NCBI RefSeq assembly: GCF_026547205.1 | Contig: NZ_CP106877.1 | Coordinates: 2,134,771-2,198,770, forward strand | Direction: 5' to 3' | Length of the DNA: 64,000 nt | From: Fervidibacillus halotolerans | GTDB lineage: Bacteria > Bacillota > Bacilli > Bacillales > Caldibacillaceae | In this document: in pieces, positions 1 to 10,773 of the stretch | Numbering within the stretch: the stretch's first letter is position 1 | How the letters are laid out: every line of letters begins with the position of its first letter | Translations under genes and position numbers: made by a program | The notes under the pieces: generated by a model | Told to the model about the DNA's origin: nothing | Databases searched by the model: none | The model's input: only the letters and a program-made list of their open reading frames with translations

Positions 1-606
1 AATCATATAGTCCGGTGAAAAACGCTGTAAATAATCTTTCCCTTTTATGGACCATGATACGCCTACGGAACGGGTTCCAGCGTTTTTCGCAGCTAAAATA
101 TCATGATTCGAATCCCCCACCATCACAGCTTCCTGAACATCGGACCGCAACAATTCCAACGCTTTGAATATCGGTTCCGGATCCGGTTTGGCGTATTTCA
201 CATCATCTAGCGCGATGATGACGGGAAAAAACGGATGTAAATCGGTCGCCTCCAATCCTTTTATAACCATGTCTTTCATCTTCGTTGATACGATGGCCAA
301 TTTATATCCCCGTTCGTGTAACGTTTTTACTGTATCATATACTCCAGCGAACGGTTTGATTAACGTATCATGGTGCTGTTTATTAAAATTCCGGTAAAAT
401 TGAACCATCTCTTCTGTTTTTTCCGGTAAAATAGAAGCGAATGTTTCGGTAAGGGGCGGACCGATAAAAGAAATACAATCTTCCTTCGTAAACCGACCGG
501 GAACGTAATGGTCAAAGGTATGGCGGAAGGAAGTTAAAATCAATTCATACGTATCTACCAACGTTCCATCTAAATCAAATAAAACTGTCGTAATATTATC
601 TTCCAT
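1..606 (-). CDS. ppaX: Pyrophosphatase PpaX (3' end beyond window)
   Basis: HAD-superfamily phosphatase. In Bacillus, PpaX hydrolyses the pyrophosphate released when HprK/P dephosphorylates Ser-P-HPr, so it works with the nearby hprK. Translating the minus strand from the ATG at 604-606 gives MEDNITTVLFDLDGTLVDTY, with the HAD nucleophile motif DxDGT. Further on come the motif II region (AIVSTKMKDM), the lysine region (KPDPEPI) and the motif III/IV region VMVGDSNHDI. The reading frame is still open at base 1, so the C-terminus is missing from the window. The start lies 11 bp inside the end of yvoD, which indicates translational coupling. The gene order hprK-lgt-yvoD-ppaX matches B. subtilis, as far as I recall. 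Confidence 0.93.
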   Translation of the reverse strand, partial: MEDNITTVLFDLDGTLVDTYELILTSFRHTFDHYVPGRFTKEDCISFIGPPLTETFASILPEKTEEMVQFYRNFNKQHHDTLIKPFAGVYDTVKTLHERGYKLAIVSTKMKDMVIKGLEATDLHPFFPVIIALDDVKYAKPDPEPIFKALELLRSDVQEAVMVGDSNHDILAAKNAGTRSVGVSWSIKGKDYLQRFSPDYMI

Positions 607-1543
607 AGGACATTTCCTTTCCGTTCATCATTTCTACCTTTGTCCACACCGTTCCAATGATAAGGGTCAGTAAAATAGCTGTTAAAAAGCGAATGATAAA
701 TAATGGTAGTACCGGAATTCCCAAGGGGATAAAAATCAATGTATCTTCAATGATGGCATGACAAGCAACTAAAAATATGAAAGCGAGGGTCGTATCTTTT
801 TTACTTACACCATCTTCCCGAATGGACTGAAGGAGAACGCCAGCCCCCATCGCCAATCCAAAAATCAAACCGGCCGTTAATGTTAACGACGTATTTTCCT
901 TCATTCCAAACGCCCTTGTTACCGGAGCCATCCATTTGGAAAAAAGATCGAGCCATTTCAAATCCTTTAACACTTGGATTCCGATCATCAACGGAATGAC
1001 GATCATAGCCAATTGCAATACCCCGATTCCCGCTTTTTCTAATCCCGTTAAAAAGATGGCAATCAATCCTTCCGGTGGTGCGTCCGCTACTGGAACGAAT
1101 CCATATTTCGCCACTTCACCCCCGCCTGGCCATAAAAGGTGAATCATGACTGCCGATAATAAGGCAAGCCCAATTCGTACCGTTAAAACCACCGACAATC
1201 TCACACCAGATTTCACCGCAACGGACGATTCCACCAATAAATTATGGGAAAAGGAAAGCATAACGGCAATAATAAAAACTTCCTTTACCGTGAACTCAAT
1301 GGATAAAATCGCCCCGATGGCCGCATATAAATTCAAAAGATTTCCTAACACGAGGGGAATGGCCGCATCTCCAGGTAATCCGATCAGTCCCATAAATGGC
1401 GAAATCAAATTAATAATCCAAGGTAAAACCGGAGAATGTTGCAATAAAGTTACAATCAATGTAACCGGGAAAATAATTTTTCCTAAATCCCACGTCGTTT
1501 CCAATCCGGTTTTCAAACCTTTCCTAAACGACGAAAAAGTCAC
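596..1543 (-). CDS. yvoD: YvoD-like nucleoside-recognition (Gate) domain membrane protein
   Basis: Polytopic membrane protein with the duplicated Gate / nucleoside-recognition domain arrangement also seen in spore-maturation proteins. Its substrate is not known. Hydrophobic helices alternate with polar loops in two halves: GKIIFPVTLIVTLL to AIGAILSIEFTV, and GIGVLQLAMIVIPLMIG to GLIFGLAMGAGVL. There is no signal peptide. The frame opens at an ATG at 1579 that forms a TAATG junction with the lgt stop. However, a strong GGAGGTGG stands just before a GTG at 1543, giving a 315-residue product starting (V)TFSSFRKGLKTG, and I prefer that start. It lies between lgt and ppaX in what looks like one minus-strand operon. 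Confidence 0.82.
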   Translation of the reverse strand: MTFSSFRKGLKTGLETTWDLGKIIFPVTLIVTLLQHSPVLPWIINLISPFMGLIGLPGDAAIPLVLGNLLNLYAAIGAILSIEFTVKEVFIIAVMLSFSHNLLVESSVAVKSGVRLSVVLTVRIGLALLSAVMIHLLWPGGGEVAKYGFVPVADAPPEGLIAIFLTGLEKAGIGVLQLAMIVIPLMIGIQVLKDLKWLDLFSKWMAPVTRAFGMKENTSLTLTAGLIFGLAMGAGVLLQSIREDGVSKKDTTLAFIFLVACHAIIEDTLIFIPLGIPVLPLFIIRFLTAILLTLIIGTVWTKVEMMNGKEMSYGR

Positions 1544-1578
1544 CACGTCCACCTCCGAACCCTTAGGACATTCCTTCA

Positions 1579-2388
1579 TTAATCTAAGTAACCGGGAACA
1601 TCCCCTTTTTTCCGTCGATAAATGATAAAAATGACCGATAGAAGGATCAAAACAATTGACATCAGTTGGGCCATTCGAATATTCGTACCGATTAAGTATA
1701 GACTATCCGTACGCATTCCTTCGATGAAAAATCGACCGACGGAATACCAAATAAAATAGGTAAAAAACAGTTCCCCTTGCTTTAAATTCACCCTTCGTAA
1801 AACGAGTAATAAAATTAAACCGAGAAAATTCCATAGGGATTCGTAAAGAAAAGTTGGATGATAATACGTTCCATCAATATACATTTGATTAATGATAAAA
1901 TCTGGCAAATGTAGTCCTTCTAAAAATTCCCGCGTCACTTCTCCCCCATGGGCTTCTTGATTCATAAAGTTTCCCCATCGGCCGATCGCCTGCCCGAGAA
2001 TAATACTCGGTGCCGCAACATCGGCCAATTTCCAAAATGAGATGCCCTTTTTTCGGGAAAAGACGATCGCTGTTACAATCGCACCGATCAATGCACCGTG
2101 AATCGCCAAACCGCCTTCCCATATGGCAATGATTTTTCCCGGATTGACCGCATAATAATCCCATTCAAATATGACATAATAAATCCGAGCGGATAGAATC
2201 GAAATTGGTACCGCCCAAAGGAGTAAATCAATAAACAGTTCTTCCGATAATCCCCTTCGTCTTCCTTCCCGTGTTGCTAAAATATATCCAAGAACGATAC
2301 CGCTTCCGATAATTAACCCGTACCATGTAACGGTAAGCGGACCTAGTTTCAAAGCAATCGGATCAAAGGGGGCAATTTGACCAAGCAT
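1579..2388 (-). CDS. lgt: Prolipoprotein diacylglyceryl transferase
   Basis: Integral membrane enzyme that transfers diacylglycerol from phosphatidylglycerol to the lipobox cysteine of prelipoproteins, the first step of lipoprotein maturation. The sequence shows the family's multi-helix topology and the signature segments [10 protein letters not shown] and [14 protein letters not shown] (the Lgt signature with its essential Arg/Asn region), then YHPTFLYES and a C-terminal [13 protein letters not shown]. An AGGAG nine bases before the ATG at 2388 supports 269 residues; the GTG at 2394 would be only three bases from that site. A client in this window is the VanY-like lipoprotein at 25720-26673. 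The stop codon shares a base with an ATG of the next gene. Confidence 0.96.
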   Translation of the reverse strand: MLGQIAPFDPIALKLGPLTVTWYGLIIGSGIVLGYILATREGRRRGLSEELFIDLLLWAVPISILSARIYYVIFEWDYYAVNPGKIIAIWEGGLAIHGALIGAIVTAIVFSRKKGISFWKLADVAAPSIILGQAIGRWGNFMNQEAHGGEVTREFLEGLHLPDFIINQMYIDGTYYHPTFLYESLWNFLGLILLLVLRRVNLKQGELFFTYFIWYSVGRFFIEGMRTDSLYLIGTNIRMAQLMSIVLILLSVIFIIYRRKKGDVPGYLD

Positions 2389-2803
2389 ATCCACCGACTC
2401 CTAACCAAATAAATTTCATCTTTCCAACAGAAGAAAGGAATGCACCATATCACGATTCATTCTTCTGTAAACCAAAATAACCCATTTCTAAAACTAGTTG
2501 TTGATGAAACGAACGAGATCGTTACTTAACGATAATCATATAGAAAACAAGTGCAATCTTCAATTAATTGTAACAAAACCCTCATATAGTTGAAAGAAAA
2601 AATGTTTCTTGCAAGTGGAAGACTTTACTCTAATCGTCACATCGAAAATCCAATAATCGATGACGTGTTTCGTATTTTCCAATCGTACAAAAAACACCGA
2701 TAGTATTCTTCGTATTTTTCAAGATGTTAACAATGATATGCATTTTATATATTGGGGATTCAATTTAAACGACAAAAGTGAACAGAAACTACCGATCGAA
2801 ACA
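2389..2803. other. lgt-hprK spacer without a recognised gene
   Basis: About 415 bp of AT-rich sequence separates hprK from lgt. I see no convincing coding frame, hairpin terminator or RNA gene. The spacing is larger than expected for a tight hprK-lgt operon, so lgt may have its own promoter here. Confidence 0.5.
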
Positions 2804-3736
2804 TTAATCATCTTCATGCTCGTCCAAAATTGTACTTTGCAATTTTTGTGTAAATTGTTTTGCCGCGTTCACTCCCATTCGCTTCAATCGGAAGTTCATC
2901 GCAGCCACTTCAATGATGACAGCTAAATTTCGACCAGGTCTTACAGGAATGGTTAGTTTCGGAATTTCCGTATCGAAAATCTTCATTTTTTCTTCTTCGA
3001 GACCGAGCCTGTCATATTGTTTCGTGGAGTCCCAGTTCTCAAGATTTATACATAATGTAATTCGCTTATAGGATCGAACGGCACCTGCACCGAACAAGGT
3101 CATAACATTAATAATTCCAAGACCACGTATTTCTAATAAATGTTCGATTAACTCCGGTGCATTTCCAACGAGATTATTATGATCTTCTTGACGAATTTCC
3201 ACACAATCATCGGCGACTAAACGGTGTCCCCGTTTTACCAATTCTAGAGCCGTTTCACTTTTTCCCACTCCACTTTTTCCTGTGATTAATACACCGACCC
3301 CATATACATCAACCAATACGCCGTGGATTGCCGTCGTCGGTGCTAAACGTAACTCTAAATAATTCGTCAAATTACTGAGAAGTTTCGTCGTTTTCAATGT
3401 TGAACGCATAACGGGTACAGCGCTTCGTTCCGATGCCTCAATTAATTCTTCCGGAACATCCATATTCCGAGTAATAATAATCCCCGGCGTAACGTCCGTA
3501 CAAAGGCGATTCATCCGTGCCTGTTTATCCTCTTCATTTAATTTTTGAAAAAAGGTAAGCTCCGTTCTTCCTAACAATTGCAAACGTTCTTCCGGATAAT
3601 AATCAAAAAAACCAGCAATCTCCAAACCTGGCCTAGATATATCACTTGTGGTGATCGGACGATCGATACCTTCCTCTCCACTTACCAATTCCAAATCCAA
3701 CTTTTCGATAATATCTTTTACGGTCACTTTTGCCAT
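2804..3736 (-). CDS. hprK: HPr kinase/phosphorylase
   Basis: Bifunctional enzyme that phosphorylates HPr on Ser46 using ATP or pyrophosphate and removes that phosphate by phosphorolysis. It is the sensor of CcpA-dependent carbon catabolite repression in Firmicutes. The 310 residues match the family length. The N-terminal domain (about 1-130) is followed by the P-loop GKSGVGKSE near residue 155, then [11 protein letters not shown] and the HprK signature region [11 protein letters not shown]. The start MAKVTVKDI is preceded by GAGGGA. It lies first in the hprK, lgt, yvoD, ppaX set on the minus strand and is divergent from nagA across about 265 bp. Its control targets could include the fructose PTS operon in this window. 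Confidence 0.97.
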   Translation of the reverse strand: MAKVTVKDIIEKLDLELVSGEEGIDRPITTSDISRPGLEIAGFFDYYPEERLQLLGRTELTFFQKLNEEDKQARMNRLCTDVTPGIIITRNMDVPEELIEASERSAVPVMRSTLKTTKLLSNLTNYLELRLAPTTAIHGVLVDVYGVGVLITGKSGVGKSETALELVKRGHRLVADDCVEIRQEDHNNLVGNAPELIEHLLEIRGLGIINVMTLFGAGAVRSYKRITLCINLENWDSTKQYDRLGLEEEKMKIFDTEIPKLTIPVRPGRNLAVIIEVAAMNFRLKRMGVNAAKQFTQKLQSTILDEHEDD

Positions 3737-4000
3737 CGGACTTTTCCCTCACTTATGTCAAATTTTCAAAGTATTCCCCTGACTCGTTGTCTAAATTTAA
3801 ATAACACTTTAGGGATGTCTTTTTCTATTTTTTTCAACGAGGTCCGGTTCCACGATAAACTTCAATTCCATTCTCAATACTAAAAATTGTAACATGTTTT
3901 CTATTTTAGCCAAACTATATTTTCCAGTTCCTCATGAATTTTTCTTTTTTTTATATTATAATGAAAACGAATCTATTCTATCAAAAAGCAGGTGACCATA

Positions 4001-5197
4001 ATGAATCGATTCCATGAACCATTTGTTTTAACAGGAAATGTATGTACAGATGGAAAAATGTTGGAAAATCAATCGATTTTAGTAGAAAATGGAACCATTA
4101 CTTCAATAGGAGATAAAAGTTCCATCCCCGCCGGTTTTAACGGAGAAGTCATCAACATCCCTTCCCCCTACGTAATTGCACCAGGTTTCATCGATATTCA
4201 TATTCACGGGGCAGGTGGAGCCGATACGATGGATGCCACCGATGAAGCGCTGGAAACGATGGCAAATACGTTAGTCAAAGAAGGAACTACTTCTTTTTTA
4301 GCGACGACAATCACGCAAAAAAAAGAAGCGATTGAAAAGGCCTTAGAAAATGTAGCCACCTATATGAAGGAAAAGAATTCACCAGGGCAGGCGGAAATCT
4401 TGGGCGTTCATCTAGAAGGTCCTTTTATTAATTCTAAAAGGAAAGGAGCACAACCGGAAGAATATATTCTGGAACCGTCCATCGAACAATTCGACCGTTG
4501 GCAAGAAATCGCCTCTGGAACGATTAAAATCGTTACGATGGCTCCAGAAAAAGAAAACGGACTTGATTTTGTTAAACATTTAACAAATACCGGTGTCATT
4601 TCTTCTATCGGACATAGTGATGCAAATTATTCCGATGTCGAAAAGGCCGTACAGTCCGGTGCATCCCATATTACCCATTTATTCAACGGTATGAAAGGGC
4701 TACACCATCGGGAACCGGGAACAGCAGGCGGAGCTCTTTTGCTCGATGATTTAACCGTAGAAATCATTGCCGATGGATTCCATATTCGTCCGGAAATGAT
4801 TGATTTAGCGGTTAGACTTAAGGGGCTTGATCGGGTAATATTAATTACGGATGCAATGCGGGCGAAATGGCTACCTGATGGGGAATCGGAACTCGGAGGG
4901 CAAGTCGTCATTGTTAAGGATGGAAAAGCGACATTGACGAGCGGTTCACTTGCTGGAAGCATATTAAAAATGAATCAAGCAGTGAAAAATATTATGGATT
5001 TTGCTCAGTTATCCTTGCCTGAAGCTGTTAAATTAGCAACAGTTAACCCTGCGAAAAAAATTGGAGTTGACCATCGAAAAGGATCAATCGAAATCGGAAA
5101 GGATGCAGATTTTGTAATTATCGATGAACAGATCCAACCGATTATGACGATCACAAAAGGTACCATCGCATTTAAAGGAGTTGAGGGGAAATTTTGA
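4001..5197 (+). CDS. nagA: N-acetylglucosamine-6-phosphate deacetylase
   Basis: Amidohydrolase that removes acetate from GlcNAc-6-phosphate to give glucosamine-6-phosphate, the substrate of the next gene. Motifs include APGFIDIHIHGAGG near residue 55 (metal-site HxH), the conserved ILGVHLEGPFIN, GHSDANY, HLFNGMKGLHHREPG and the catalytic-Asp segment LITDAMRA. A GTG at 3992 is in frame, but it overlaps the ribosome site AGGTGA (3990-3995), which sits five bases before the ATG at 4001, so the ATG is chosen (398 residues). The gene is followed by nagB with a TTGA overlap. I saw no clear NagR or cre operator upstream. Confidence 0.95.
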   Translation: MNRFHEPFVLTGNVCTDGKMLENQSILVENGTITSIGDKSSIPAGFNGEVINIPSPYVIAPGFIDIHIHGAGGADTMDATDEALETMANTLVKEGTTSFLATTITQKKEAIEKALENVATYMKEKNSPGQAEILGVHLEGPFINSKRKGAQPEEYILEPSIEQFDRWQEIASGTIKIVTMAPEKENGLDFVKHLTNTGVISSIGHSDANYSDVEKAVQSGASHITHLFNGMKGLHHREPGTAGGALLLDDLTVEIIADGFHIRPEMIDLAVRLKGLDRVILITDAMRAKWLPDGESELGGQVVIVKDGKATLTSGSLAGSILKMNQAVKNIMDFAQLSLPEAVKLATVNPAKKIGVDHRKGSIEIGKDADFVIIDEQIQPIMTITKGTIAFKGVEGKF

Positions 5198-5955
5198 AGT
5201 TAATTCAAGTACGTGATTACGAAGAAATGAGTAAGAAAGCTGCAGACATTGTCATTTCTTACGTAAAAGCCAATCCGAATGCCGTTTTAGGGCTGGCAAC
5301 AGGCTCTACACCAACAGGCTTGTACAAAAACCTAATTGAAGACCATCGAAAAAACGGAACGAGTTACAAAAGTGTACGAACATTTAATCTCGACGAATAC
5401 ATTGGTCTTGACGGCAACCATCCGCAAAGTTACCGGTATTTTATGGATGAACATTTATTTAATCATATCGATATTTTGAAAGAGAACACATCCGTTTTAA
5501 ATGGGAAAAGTGAAAATCCGGAAAAAGAATGCGAACGTTATGAACAAATGATTCGAGAAGCTGGAGGCATCCACATCCAAATTTTAGGTATCGGGCGAAA
5601 CGGACATATCGCCTTTAACGAGCCTGGAACGCCATTTACAAGCCGCACTCATATTGTAAAATTGGCCGAAAGTACACGGCAGGCAAATTCCCGATTTTTC
5701 CAATCTTTAGATGAAGTACCGACCCATTCCATTACGATGGGTATTGAAACGATTATGGAAAGTCGAGAAATCCTTTTGTTGGCATCTGGCTCTTCAAAAG
5801 CTGAACCGATCCGCAAACTATTTACCGAGCCGATTTCCGAGTCCTTTCCTGCATCAATATTAAGAAAACATCCTAATGTTATTGTCATCGCCGATCAAGA
5901 AGCGTTAAAGGATACAGATCCAGAAGTGATTAAAGATTATTTAATGAAAGCGTAA
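5194..5955 (+). CDS. nagB: Glucosamine-6-phosphate deaminase
   Basis: Converts glucosamine-6-phosphate to fructose-6-phosphate and ammonia, completing the amino-sugar route begun by NagA. Family segments seen are LGLATGSTPTGLY (phosphate binding), FNLDEYIGL (catalytic Asp) and the active-site region ILGIGRNGHIAFNEPG. The 253-residue length is normal for the monomeric Bacillus type. The start is a TTG whose last two bases and next base form the nagA stop (TTGA), with GAGGGGAA upstream, which is a clear translational coupling. The GntR-type repressor gene nagR that follows nagAB in B. subtilis is absent here; a terminator follows directly. Confidence 0.95.
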   Translation: MKLIQVRDYEEMSKKAADIVISYVKANPNAVLGLATGSTPTGLYKNLIEDHRKNGTSYKSVRTFNLDEYIGLDGNHPQSYRYFMDEHLFNHIDILKENTSVLNGKSENPEKECERYEQMIREAGGIHIQILGIGRNGHIAFNEPGTPFTSRTHIVKLAESTRQANSRFFQSLDEVPTHSITMGIETIMESREILLLASGSSKAEPIRKLFTEPISESFPASILRKHPNVIVIADQEALKDTDPEVIKDYLMKA

Positions 5956-5982
5956 CGGTTTTTCATAAATCAACAATGATAG

Positions 5983-6029
5983 AAAAAATGGGGTTCAAGT
6001 GGTATATCTTGAAACGCCCATTTTTTTTT
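5983..6029 (+). terminator. Rho-independent terminator after nagB
   Basis: AATGGGG-TTCAAG pairs with CTTGAA-ACGCCCATT around a short loop and is followed by nine T residues. It lies 28 bp after the nagB stop and closes the nagAB operon. Confidence 0.85.
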
Positions 6030-6158
6030 GATTTAAATGATTGAAACAGATGCTGTTATTTTTCCAATGCTTTACGTTTTTTCAATCGATTCAGTTGTTC
6101 ATGAAAGGAAAATACAATCCTTTACGTATTTAGAAGGGCGTTTTTAACAAGAATCAAC

Positions 6159-7232
6159 TTACAATGGTTGAATAAAAATCGAACCGGTTTTCGCTTCCGC
6201 ATATAGCTTCAACATTTCAGAAGCATCGCTCACCTTTTCGAATACGAAGAGCTTCGATACGAAATCCTTTCTCAATTGCTTTACAAGGATATCGGGAAAA
6301 TCAACTTGGAGGTTCCCAAGATGGGATTTTAGTTCCCCATAAATGCCTATTTCCGTTGGCAATTTTACGTATACTGAACCGGTTGTACTCCGAATTCGCG
6401 CAGTTTCCATATCGGAATTTTTCACGGAAGTCATGATCGTTCCTCCAATCGTTTCCACATCCAACTTTTTGAATTTTCCATCGATGTTTACTTTTCCATT
6501 TACAGTTTCCACATCGAGTTCTCCAAAGTCCCCATCAATGATCGTTACTTGCCCGTTGACCGTTTCCAAATCTCCCTTTCTACCTGAGCACGATGCCAGT
6601 CGAACTTTCCCATTCGCTGTGTTACAATCCAGTTTTTCCGCCTGTAATTGTTCACAGGTAATCGGACCATTGATCAATTTCACATTAATTTTCCGATACA
6701 TTTTTTCTGGGATATAAATTTTTGCATTCACCTTCATAAATTTATCCTTTGATTTAAAAAATAAAATCTCATCGGATTGGACAAATTCAATTTCCTTTAA
6801 AAATTTTTCTTTTCCCTTTTCTGGGTTGTCTTCCCGATATACTTTCCCTTGACATTCGATTCGAACATCCGTATGATCCCAAACAGAAACGGTCACATCC
6901 CCATTCGGTATATCGATATAAATGTTCGTAAACTGTGAGTAATTTTGTTGGAAAACGTGGGATACCTCCACAGAATGATAAAAATCCAAGTCCATTTCTT
7001 TAACTTTGCTTACTGCCTGTTCAAAAATATTAGCGAGTTTGTTGGTGGCTGTTTTAAATTTATTTTCCTCTGTTTCCGTAAATTGTTCCTTCTTCAAAAA
7101 TTCCGTTTCCATGGTCGTACATTTTTCTTTCTGCTGGCCTTCATCTAAATTTTCCAATAGTTTCATCGCTTCTTCCACGCTTAATTCCCCATTTTTTACC
7201 CGTTCTAAAATTTGTTTCCTTCTCTCTTCCAT
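6159..7232 (-). CDS. yvlB: YvlB-like DUF4097 beta-strand repeat protein
   Basis: Cytoplasmic protein with no signal peptide. The N-terminus (MEERRKQILERVKNGELSV, EEAMKLLENL) is the short helical SHOCT-like module found in YvlB and LiaX-type proteins, which are linked to cell-envelope stress. Residues ~100-357 form a DUF4097-type beta-helix with repeated turns such as LDCNTANGKV, LETVNGQVTI, LDVETVNGKVNI and LDVETIGGTI. The molecular function is not established. In B. subtilis, yvlB sits close to uvrA, the same neighbourhood as here, although yvlA, yvlC and yvlD are not present. GGAAGGGA precedes the ATG. Confidence 0.8.
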   Translation of the reverse strand: MEERRKQILERVKNGELSVEEAMKLLENLDEGQQKEKCTTMETEFLKKEQFTETEENKFKTATNKLANIFEQAVSKVKEMDLDFYHSVEVSHVFQQNYSQFTNIYIDIPNGDVTVSVWDHTDVRIECQGKVYREDNPEKGKEKFLKEIEFVQSDEILFFKSKDKFMKVNAKIYIPEKMYRKINVKLINGPITCEQLQAEKLDCNTANGKVRLASCSGRKGDLETVNGQVTIIDGDFGELDVETVNGKVNIDGKFKKLDVETIGGTIMTSVKNSDMETARIRSTTGSVYVKLPTEIGIYGELKSHLGNLQVDFPDILVKQLRKDFVSKLFVFEKVSDASEMLKLYAEAKTGSIFIQPL

Positions 7233-7317
7233 GAATCGATCCCTTCCTTTCTTCTTTTAAAATAATTTACTCTTATTTTATTATTACGACATTTTCAAAG
7301 AAAAAGTTTCAAAAGGA

Positions 7318-7397
7318 GTCAAGTGGGTCAAGGGAGTGGGCCAAGTGGGTCAAAAGAACCGAGTGGGTCAAAAGAACCGGAACCTTGTCCCACTTTA
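7318..7397. repeat. Small palindromic GTGGGTCAA element, copy 1
   Basis: Three direct copies of AGTGGGTCAA, two of them continuing AAGAACCG, end in CCGGAACCTTGTCCCACT, which pairs back with the first half. It belongs to the same family as the sites at 12922, 19708, 57564 and 61483. It is noncoding and lies between yvlB and the uvrA terminator. Confidence 0.75.
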
Positions 7398-7398
7398 T

Positions 7399-7455
7399 AA
7401 AAAAAAGGGGGGCGGTCAAGCAGTCGATTTTTTCAACTTGTAGACGCCCCTTTAA
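7399..7455 (-). terminator. Terminator of the uvr genes
   Basis: Read on the minus strand, AAAGGGGCG...CAAG pairs with CTTG...CGCCCCCCTTT, followed by a run of T. It lies about 80 bp after the uvrA stop. Confidence 0.75.
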
Positions 7456-7532
7456 ATAAAAAACACCCATTTATGTTTATAATGCTTCGTTTTTTCCGCA
7501 GATCTTACCGTTCTACACGGCTCTTTTATTCT

Positions 7533-10397
7533 TTACGTCGCCGATATTTCCTGTACCAATTGTTTCATTCGTTCTTTATCCCGCTTCAATATTTTCTTTA
7601 AGTATTGCCCAGTGTAGGAATGTTCCTTTTCCGCAATTTGTTCAGGGGTACCTTTTGCAATGACCGTTCCTCCCCGATCGCCACCTTCAGGACCGAGATC
7701 GATAATGTAATCCGCTGTTTTTATCACATCCAAGTTATGTTCGATGACAACGACCGTATCCCCGTTTTCCACTAACCGTTGCAATACATCTAAAAGTCGA
7801 TAAATATCATCGACGTGAAGACCTGTCGTCGGTTCATCCAAAATATATAACGTACGACCATTCGATCGACGATGCAGTTCGGATGCTAATTTAACCCGTT
7901 GTGCTTCCCCACCGGATAAAGTCGTTGCCGGTTGACCTAATTTCATATAGCCAAGGCCAACATCATAGAGGGTTTGTAATTTCCGTTTAATTTTCGGGAT
8001 GTTCGAAAAAAATGCCAATGCATCCTCAACGGTCATATCTAACACTTCCGATATATTTTTCCCTTTGTATTTCACTTCCAACGTTTCCCGATTGTATCGT
8101 TTTCCGTGGCATACTTCACATGGAACATATACATCCGGTAAAAAATGCATTTCAATTTTTATAATCCCATCACCACGGCACGCTTCACAACGTCCACCTT
8201 TTACGTTGAAACTGAACCGTCCCTTTTTATATCCGCGCACCTTCGCCTCATTCGTTGAAGCATATACATCCCGAATATCATCGAAGACACCGGTGTAAGT
8301 GGCCGGATTCGAGCGGGGGGTTCGACCGATCGGTGATTGATTAATATCGATCACTTTTTCTAAATATTCAATGCCCTTTATTTCTTTATGAGCTCCCGGC
8401 TTTATTTTTGCCCGGTGTAAACGTTGCGACAAAGCTTTATACAAAATTTCGTTCACTAACGTACTTTTTCCTGATCCGGATACACCGGTAACCGCGATAA
8501 AGGTTCCTAATGGAAATTTCACTTTAATATTTTTTAAGTTATTTTCCTTCGCACCAACAATTTCTAAAAAATGATCGTTCCCCTTTCTCCGCTTGTGAGG
8601 AACTGGAATGAATTTTTTCCCGGATAAATATTGGCCAGTAATCGACTGTTCATTTTTCATGACTTCTTCCGGGGTCCCTGACGCAACAATTTCACCGCCA
8701 TGGACACCTGCTTTCGGACCGACATCAATTAAGTAATCAGCTGCTAACATCGTATCTTCATCGTGTTCGACAACAATTAACGTATTCCCAATATCCCGCA
8801 TATGTTTTAATGTGGCTAACAATTTATCATTATCCCTTTGATGGAGACCAATCGATGGTTCATCTAAAATATATAAAACACCCGTTAATTGGGAACCGAT
8901 TTGGGTCGCCAATCGAATCCGTTGGGCTTCCCCACCGGATAATGTCCCAGCTGATCGACTCAAAGTTAAATAATCGAGTCCTACGTTTACGAGAAATCCG
9001 AGCCGTTCTTGTATTTCCCGTAAAATTAAACGGGCGATATTCCTTTCCTTTTCCGTTAACTCCAAGTTTTCGAAAAAGACTAATGCTTCTTTTACGGATA
9101 AATCGGTCACTTCTCCAATATGGAGTCCACCTACTTTTACCGCTAGAGCTTCCTTTTTCAACCTATATCCTTTACAAGCCGGACAAGCATGTTGAGTCAT
9201 ATATTTTTCCATTTGTTCCTTTACATAATCGGAACTAGATTCCCGGAAACGCCTTTCAATATTTCGAATGACTCCTTCAAATTCAATATAGGCATCCCGC
9301 ACCATGCCCGTATCGCTTTCATAATGGAAATGAATTGTTTCTCCATTGGAACCGTACAATATTTTTTCCAATTGATGTTCTGGAAGATCCTTGACCGGTG
9401 TGTCCATATCGATTCCATAATGATCACACACACTTTTTAAAAGTTGGGGGTAATATTTGGAACTAATCGGCTCCCACGGGGCAATGGCATTTTCGTTTAG
9501 CGATAAATTTTTATTTGGGATAACAAGATCTAAATCAACTTCCAATTTCATCCCTAGACCGTCACAGGTTGGGCATGCGCCAAAGGGACTGTTGAACGAA
9601 AACATGCGCGGTTCCAATTCCCCAATGGAAAAACCACAGTGGGGACAGGCGTGGAGTTCGGAAAATAGCAACTCTTCTTCGCCGATGACGTCGATGAGCA
9701 CCCGTCCGCCTCCGAGTTTCAATGCTGTTTCCAACGAATCGGTTAACCGGGCAATGATTCCTTCCTTAATAATAATCCGATCGACCACCACGTCGATGGA
9801 ATGTTTTTTATTTTTATCCAGTTGGATTTCTTCACTAATCTCCCGCATTTCCCCGTCAATTCGTATGCGAACGAATCCTTGCTTCTTTATATCTTCTAAC
9901 ACTTTTACATGGCTTCCCTTTCGTCCGGATACGATCGGTGCTAAAATTTGTATTCTCGTCCGCTCAGGATATTCAAGGATCCGGTCAACCATTTGTTCAA
10001 TCGTTTGAGAGGTGATTTCAATCCCGTGATTCGGACAAATCGGTCGACCAATTCGTGCATATAGCAACCGTAAATAATCGTAAATTTCCGTTACCGTTCC
10101 GACAGTAGAGCGAGGGTTTCTGCTCGTCGTTTTTTGATCGATGGAGATGGCGGGGGACAGTCCCTCAATCGAGTCGACATCTGGCTTATCCATTTGTCCA
10201 AGGAATTGACGAGCATAGGCACTTAACGATTCCACATATCGCCTTTGTCCCTCGGCATAAATTGTGTCAAAGGCGAGGGATGATTTTCCAGATCCAGATA
10301 AACCGGTGAGAACAACCAGTTGATCCCGGGGGATTTCCACGTTAATATCTTTCAAATTATGTGTTCGTGCGCCCCTTACAATAATTTTATCTTTCAT
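7533..10397 (-). CDS. uvrA: Excinuclease ABC subunit A
   Basis: Damage-recognition ATPase of nucleotide excision repair; it forms UvrA2B and loads UvrB on damaged DNA. It shows the two ABC ATPase modules of the family: P-loops [13 protein letters not shown] (near residue 32) and [13 protein letters not shown] (near 640), ABC signatures [12 protein letters not shown] and [12 protein letters not shown], and Walker B segments [12 protein letters not shown] and [12 protein letters not shown]. The zinc-binding cysteine sets CPHCGF/CPTCDG and [16 protein letters not shown] are intact. The 954 residues match the family. It lies downstream of uvrB on the same strand after a 376-bp gap, which is wider than usual. 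Confidence 0.98.
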   Translation of the reverse strand: MKDKIIVRGARTHNLKDINVEIPRDQLVVLTGLSGSGKSSLAFDTIYAEGQRRYVESLSAYARQFLGQMDKPDVDSIEGLSPAISIDQKTTSRNPRSTVGTVTEIYDYLRLLYARIGRPICPNHGIEITSQTIEQMVDRILEYPERTRIQILAPIVSGRKGSHVKVLEDIKKQGFVRIRIDGEMREISEEIQLDKNKKHSIDVVVDRIIIKEGIIARLTDSLETALKLGGGRVLIDVIGEEELLFSELHACPHCGFSIGELEPRMFSFNSPFGACPTCDGLGMKLEVDLDLVIPNKNLSLNENAIAPWEPISSKYYPQLLKSVCDHYGIDMDTPVKDLPEHQLEKILYGSNGETIHFHYESDTGMVRDAYIEFEGVIRNIERRFRESSSDYVKEQMEKYMTQHACPACKGYRLKKEALAVKVGGLHIGEVTDLSVKEALVFFENLELTEKERNIARLILREIQERLGFLVNVGLDYLTLSRSAGTLSGGEAQRIRLATQIGSQLTGVLYILDEPSIGLHQRDNDKLLATLKHMRDIGNTLIVVEHDEDTMLAADYLIDVGPKAGVHGGEIVASGTPEEVMKNEQSITGQYLSGKKFIPVPHKRRKGNDHFLEIVGAKENNLKNIKVKFPLGTFIAVTGVSGSGKSTLVNEILYKALSQRLHRAKIKPGAHKEIKGIEYLEKVIDINQSPIGRTPRSNPATYTGVFDDIRDVYASTNEAKVRGYKKGRFSFNVKGGRCEACRGDGIIKIEMHFLPDVYVPCEVCHGKRYNRETLEVKYKGKNISEVLDMTVEDALAFFSNIPKIKRKLQTLYDVGLGYMKLGQPATTLSGGEAQRVKLASELHRRSNGRTLYILDEPTTGLHVDDIYRLLDVLQRLVENGDTVVVIEHNLDVIKTADYIIDLGPEGGDRGGTVIAKGTPEQIAEKEHSYTGQYLKKILKRDKERMKQLVQEISAT

Positions 10398-10773
10398 ATT
10401 TTACCTTCACCTTTCTGCTATCACCTTACAAAGGGATTTACATTTTTTATAAATCGGAATCCGTTGATGGAAAAGACAACTGTTCCGTTTTTTCAAAGCC
10501 ATTAAAAATCAACGATAATAAAGCAGACAACAGATCCTTGAAATGCTCTTCGTCGCAAGATTTAGACGTGCGGTGTTTTTTAGACGTTGAATCTTTATGG
10601 ATGATTTTTTATCACAAAAACGGGACAAAACTTCATTCATTCATGTCGCATCCATTTAGAAAATGACCTTTTCCTTATAAATTCATTTTGGTCAACGATA
10701 ATCATTGATATTAAAAGTTAAATCCATTATCCTTCTCAAAAATCGGAATATAGATCCTTGTAACAATCAACGG
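10398..10773. other. uvrB-uvrA spacer, no gene seen
   Basis: AT-rich spacer of 376 bp. It contains the imperfect dyad TCAACGATAATCATTGA near 10692 and no convincing reading frame or terminator. The size suggests that uvrA has its own promoter. No SOS (LexA) box of the CGAACRNRYGTTYG type was recognised. Confidence 0.4.

Noticed and set aside
6343-7260. Plus-strand frames opposite the yvlB-like gene
   Set aside because: Antisense shadows without ribosome sites; the minus-strand gene has clear DUF4097 repeats.
10692-10710. GATAATCATTGA dyad as a Fur box
   Set aside because: Too short and imperfect compared with the GATAATGATAATCATTATC consensus, and uvrA is not a Fur-type target.
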